Of a stretch of 17,949 nucleotides of DNA, positions 14,741 to 17,949 are shown one piece after another. The notes below the pieces were generated by a model. That model saw only the letters and a program-made list of their open reading frames with translations. It did no database searches and was not told the DNA's origin. This DNA is from DASZHC01 sp035938215 (lineage in GTDB: Bacteria > Verrucomicrobiota > Verrucomicrobiia > Chthoniobacterales > JAFAMB01), in contig DASZHC010000116.1 in assembly GCA_035938215.1 (NCBI GenBank), positions 1-17,949 of the forward strand. The letters run 5' to 3'. The position numbers were made by a program, and so were the translations under genes. How positions within the stretch are numbered: the first letter of the stretch is position 1; each line of letters starts with the position of its first letter.

Positions 14741-14825
14741 TCCAAGCGACACATCACTAGCTTGCCCACCGGGAAAAGCAAGAAAGAAGAAGGGAGCGGA
14801 ACTCAAAAATTGGAATAACACTCTC

Positions 14826-16703
14826 TTATCCTGTCCCTGATGAACTTCTGACTCCTGAACTCCTGTGCGTCTTCACTCCTTCCTCATCGCTCTTCACCAC
14901 GGGTAAATCACAGTAAAATTCGGTAGATTTATCGCGTTGACTGAACACTCCGATCCGTCCTTCATGGGCTTGGACTACCTGCCGGGCAATTGACAGTCCG
15001 AGGCCAACCCCTTCCCCATCGTGGCCCGACCTCCGATAGAATTTATCGAAAACCCGCGCTTGCTCCTCCTCGCTCAAGCCGGGTCCGGAATTGAAAACGC
15101 TGAATCGGACGAAGTCGGCTCCGTAAGGCTGAGCCTTCAAGAGGATCTCCGACCCTCGATATCCATATTTAATCGCGTTCGAGATGAAGTTTGAAAAGAC
15201 AATCGAGATGCGTTCCATGTCCGCGAACACTGCAGGCAGATCCTCTGCGACTTCCATCCTCAATGGACGCGAGACGGATTCGGCTTGTTCGCGAAAGGCG
15301 CTGTAGTTCTCTTCAATTACCCGTCTTGCGGAAACTTCCCGGAGATTCAGCAACGGTTTGCCGCTCTCCATGCGAGCAAGATCAAGGATGCTATTCAACG
15401 TTTTCAACAGCCGTTCGCAGTCGTTGCACGCCGTGCCGACAAGCTCCTCCTGCGCCTTTGTCAATTCGCCCGTACTCTTTTCGAGCAGAAGGTAAAGCAC
15501 CAGCCGAATCCCGGTGAGCGGAGTGCGGATTTCGTGACTGAGCGTCGCGAGCATGTCCGTTTTCATCTCGTCGAGCCACCGAAAGCGCGTGACGTCAACC
15601 AGCATCAGAGCCCGCCCGAATATCGTTCCGTCCTCCAGGACAATCGGAAATATTCTCGGAAGGAAATAAACTTCCTGTTCGTCGATTCGAAAGAGCAACG
15701 CTTGCTTGAGATCGTCCAGCCGGTACTCCGGACCCGTAGTAGATGCCTCGGCCAAGTGCCTGCGAATCTGCGCCGGCATCGCTCCGTTCGAACGCAATGA
15801 GTCCATCAATCGTTCCGCTGCCGGATTCATACGGCTTATCGCGTCATAATCGCCGAGAATGAAAATTGGATAGGGCAACGTCGTCATCATCGCGCGGATC
15901 ACTTGGTTGAGTTCAATGAATTTCCGGTCCGTCTCCCTGTAGAAATTCCTCAATTCCTCAGCCATGGTGTTGAACTCGCGTGTGAGAGCTCCGAGTTCAT
16001 CGTCAGTCTCTACCGGCAGCGACTGCGCAAAATCGCGCGAACGCAGTTCGCGAATCGACCTGGTCAAGTTCTGGATCGGCGTAATAATCGACTGGCCGAG
16101 CCTAGCATACGTAAACAAAAAAACCGCGACCGCACTGAGCATCGCTATGACCAGCAACCGAATCGAATCCCTCGATTTTTGCTCAGCGGTCTGATTCTCC
16201 CTGAACATTTGCCTTTCATTTCGGTCGAGTATTTTCTCGGTCAGATCCGTGATCTTAAGCGTCAGGACTGGAATTTGAGCTCGAGTCTCTGCGATTCGAG
16301 CGCGCCCGTTCTCGCCCTGCTTGAAATACTCGAAAATGCGCCTGTAAACTCGCACGTACTCCCCGCACGCCGCCTTCAGTTCATCGACAAGCCTTTCTTG
16401 GTCCTGGGTGCCGGCGTTTCGCTCAAGAACGGGAAAACGAGCATTAAATTGCTCCTCCACTTCGTCGAGCGTCTGCGGCTGGTCGAAAGGTGGAGACGGA
16501 CGGTCCCCTCGTGTGTAAAACGTGTTTACGCGAGCCGTAGCGGTCCGCATGTAGTGACAGACCTTGATGCTGTCATAATTGTCCCGCAGCACGTTGTCGA
16601 CCGCTCGCCCCAGATCGTTGAACAGCCACACTCCATAAATCCCGACAAGAAGAAGGATGAGTAGCGTCGCAAGCAACCCGAGAGTCAACTTCAGACGTAA
16701 CAT
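14826..16703 (-). CDS. KinB-like membrane sensor histidine kinase
   Basis: This protein of 625 residues perceives a periplasmic signal and phosphorylates the response regulator encoded upstream. Order of parts: TM1 (about 4-28), a helical periplasmic sensor region (29-180), TM2 (181-202), HAMP (about 203-256), a PAS-like domain (about 265-370), and a HisKA box LATLSHEIRTPLTGIRL with phospho-acceptor His390. The ATPase follows, with N box NFISNAIKYG (505-514), G1 FNSGPG, F box VFDKFYR and G2 GEGVGLGLSIA (563-573). The TM-periplasmic-TM-HAMP-PAS order and the partner match the KinB/AlgB or NtrY/NtrX style. The start is four bases after the regulator stop, so the two are translationally coupled. 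The last 14 residues (THRSSGVRSSSGTG) are encoded by a heptamer-like repeat and are probably a non-functional tail. Confidence 0.93.
   Translation of the reverse strand: MLRLKLTLGLLATLLILLLVGIYGVWLFNDLGRAVDNVLRDNYDSIKVCHYMRTATARVNTFYTRGDRPSPPFDQPQTLDEVEEQFNARFPVLERNAGTQDQERLVDELKAACGEYVRVYRRIFEYFKQGENGRARIAETRAQIPVLTLKITDLTEKILDRNERQMFRENQTAEQKSRDSIRLLVIAMLSAVAVFLFTYARLGQSIITPIQNLTRSIRELRSRDFAQSLPVETDDELGALTREFNTMAEELRNFYRETDRKFIELNQVIRAMMTTLPYPIFILGDYDAISRMNPAAERLMDSLRSNGAMPAQIRRHLAEASTTGPEYRLDDLKQALLFRIDEQEVYFLPRIFPIVLEDGTIFGRALMLVDVTRFRWLDEMKTDMLATLSHEIRTPLTGIRLVLYLLLEKSTGELTKAQEELVGTACNDCERLLKTLNSILDLARMESGKPLLNLREVSARRVIEENYSAFREQAESVSRPLRMEVAEDLPAVFADMERISIVFSNFISNAIKYGYRGSEILLKAQPYGADFVRFSVFNSGPGLSEEEQARVFDKFYRRSGHDGEGVGLGLSIARQVVQAHEGRIGVFSQRDKSTEFYCDLPVVKSDEEGVKTHRSSGVRSSSGTG
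14843..14865. repeat. Heptamer-like repeat (GGAGTCA/AGAAGTT), copy 2
   Basis: On the minus strand this reads CAGGAGTTCAGGAGTCAGAAGTT in short near-repeats. Its 13-base core matches 4726-4738 exactly in the opposite orientation. It lies inside the 3' end of the kinase gene and supplies its Ser/Gly-rich tail, so it has probably inserted or expanded across the original stop. Confidence 0.5.
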
Positions 16704-16707
16704 TTAT

Positions 16708-17949
16708 TCAAAGCTGCATCCGCTTCCTCTTCCTATACAGAGTCGCTGGATCGATTCCGAGAGTTTTCGCTGCCGAGTCCAGACTGGAAGCTCTGCCCAG
16801 GATTTTTCGAATATGCGCCGCCTCAAGCTGCTCAAGGGTAAATTCCGCCCCAACGGTCGCTTCGGTTTCTTGCCCGTCCGAAAAGGAATCGGGCAGGAAG
16901 TCTTCCCCGATCTCATTCGTCTGTGAAAGAATGACCGCCCGTTCGACCGTATTCCGTAACTCCCGAATATTGCCGTGCCATGGATGCGAACGAATTCTTC
17001 GCATCGCGGGCTCAGAGAAGGACAATGCATTACGTCCAAGTTGCTGCCCGAAGAATCCAAGGAAAGCCACCGCCAAGCTCTCCAGGTCTTCAAGTCGCTC
17101 TCTTAACGAAGGTATCACGACCGAAATGACATCCAGGCGATAATAAAGATCCTCGCGAAACGTTCCCTTCCGAACACAATCTTTCAGATCTTTGTTCGTA
17201 GCCGCGATAATCCGAGTGTTCGTCGTTCGGATTTTGTTTTCCCCGACTCGTTCATATTGCCGCTCCTGCAGCATTCGGAGGAGCTTAGGTTGAATTTCCA
17301 AGGGCAACTCCCCGATTTCGTCCAGAAACAGGGTACCGGAATCGGCCGCGGCAACCTTACCCCACGTGTCACGGACCGACCCCGTAAAGGCCCCCTTCAT
17401 GTGCCCAAACAATTCACTTTCCAGAAGCTCACGCGACAAACTTGGACAACTCACAGTGACAAAGGGTCCTTCTTTTGAGTTGCTTCGCTGATGCACTTCG
17501 CGAGCGAGGACGCTTTTGCCGGTGCCGCTTTCTCCAAGAAGAAGGATTGCCGCCTGTGTAGGGGCCGCGCGGAAGAGGACATCGAGCGTCCGGGTCATTC
17601 TCGGATCGGAAGATTGCAGTTCAATTCTTGGATTCTGAAGATTGATCTGCTGCTGCAGGTCATCAATCCGGGATTCAAGCCTCCTTTGCTTCTCGACGCG
17701 TGCCATGATTTGGCGCAGATGCTCCGGCGTAAACGGCTTTTCCAGGTAGTCGAACGCCCCCTTCTGCATCGCGGCCACCGCCGAAGCCACGGACGCATAC
17801 GCCGTAAAGACAACAACGGGCAATTTGGAATGTTGACGCTTGATTTGCTCCAGGACCTCGAGCCCATCCTCATCGCCTAACCGTAAGTCCAGGAACGCAA
17901 GATCATAAGCGTCCTCCTGAAGTTTCAGGATCGCAATCTGCCCGCTGTC
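16708..17949 (-). CDS. NtrC/AlgB-family sigma-54 response regulator, partial, N-terminus off right edge
   Basis: The frame is open through the right edge, with 413 residues visible and about 30 missing at the N-terminus. The receiver keeps the phospho-acceptor Asp21 in LAFLDLRLG, Thr49 in VVFTAYAS and Lys71 in YLEKPF. The AAA+ domain has Walker A GESGTGKS (139-146), GAFTGS (186-191; the loop that contacts sigma-54) and Walker B LFLDEIG (207-213), plus REDLYYRLDV and the sensor II region HPWHGNIRELRN. The C-terminus is a Fis-type helix-turn-helix, DSAAKTLGIDPATLYRKRKR. It should therefore activate sigma-54 promoters when phosphorylated by the adjacent kinase. The intact GAFTGS argues against the sigma-70-type variants that lost it. 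A start at TTG 17823 would remove most of the receiver and is wrong. Targets are unknown; none of the promoters here shows a clear TGGCAC-N5-TTGC match. Confidence 0.95.
   Translation of the reverse strand, partial: DSGQIAILKLQEDAYDLAFLDLRLGDEDGLEVLEQIKRQHSKLPVVVFTAYASVASAVAAMQKGAFDYLEKPFTPEHLRQIMARVEKQRRLESRIDDLQQQINLQNPRIELQSSDPRMTRTLDVLFRAAPTQAAILLLGESGTGKSVLAREVHQRSNSKEGPFVTVSCPSLSRELLESELFGHMKGAFTGSVRDTWGKVAAADSGTLFLDEIGELPLEIQPKLLRMLQERQYERVGENKIRTTNTRIIAATNKDLKDCVRKGTFREDLYYRLDVISVVIPSLRERLEDLESLAVAFLGFFGQQLGRNALSFSEPAMRRIRSHPWHGNIRELRNTVERAVILSQTNEIGEDFLPDSFSDGQETEATVGAEFTLEQLEAAHIRKILGRASSLDSAAKTLGIDPATLYRKRKRMQL

Noticed and set aside
1..17949. tRNA, rRNA, CRISPR array, transposase, phage genes
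   Set aside because: I looked for T-loop and anticodon-stem patterns, evenly spaced repeats and recombinase motifs and found none. The few repeats present are inverted pairs or heptamer runs.

Overview
The window looks like chromosomal DNA from a Gram-negative soil or environmental bacterium of moderate GC content. It carries an RND efflux pair, a lipid-modified periplasmic adaptor, an LPS-type family 25 glycosyltransferase and several secreted proteins. A small helix-turn-helix protein of about 63 residues, heptamer-like GGAGTCA/AGAAGT intergenic repeats and the secreted hypothetical at 12452 remind me of Verrucomicrobiota (Chthoniobacterales-like) or Acidobacteriota. That assignment is a guess from memory, not a result. 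There are no rRNA, tRNA, IS, phage or CRISPR features that I can support.

Layout. 1-809 (minus): a family 25 glycosyltransferase that runs off the left edge. 810-1602: no convincing gene, but small palindromes upstream of the glycosyltransferase. 1603-2176 (plus): a tiny predicted one-helix membrane protein and an unrecognised 102-residue protein. 2190-3239 (minus): an FTR1-type iron permease with a Fur-box-like palindrome directly in front of it. 3403-3594 (plus): a small HTH protein. 3680-4714 (minus): D-alanine--D-alanine ligase. 4813-9310 (minus): an RND permease and its periplasmic adaptor, without an outer-membrane channel gene beside them. 9451-10767 (minus): a secreted glucose/sorbosone-dehydrogenase-type beta-propeller protein, divergent from an APC-family permease at 10954-12264 (plus). 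A 12-bp perfect hairpin lies between them. 12262-12441: a dense cluster of inverted repeats. 12452-13669 (plus): an unrecognised secreted protein. 13691-17949 (minus): an operon transcribed leftwards, made of an NtrC/AlgB-type sigma-54 activator (its N-terminus off the right edge), a KinB-like sensor kinase 4 bp downstream, and a secreted serine hydrolase of the beta-lactamase/PBP fold.

How the genes fit together. The overall theme is the cell envelope: LPS decoration, peptidoglycan precursor synthesis, tripartite efflux, iron uptake, periplasmic sugar oxidation, amino-acid uptake and an envelope-sensing two-component operon. Most functions are ordinary and well supported by motifs. The least explained material is the inverted-repeat cluster between the permease and the secreted hypothetical, the hairpin in the divergent intergenic region, the heptamer repeats that form the C-terminal tail of the sensor kinase, and the unrecognised small proteins at 1603-2176.
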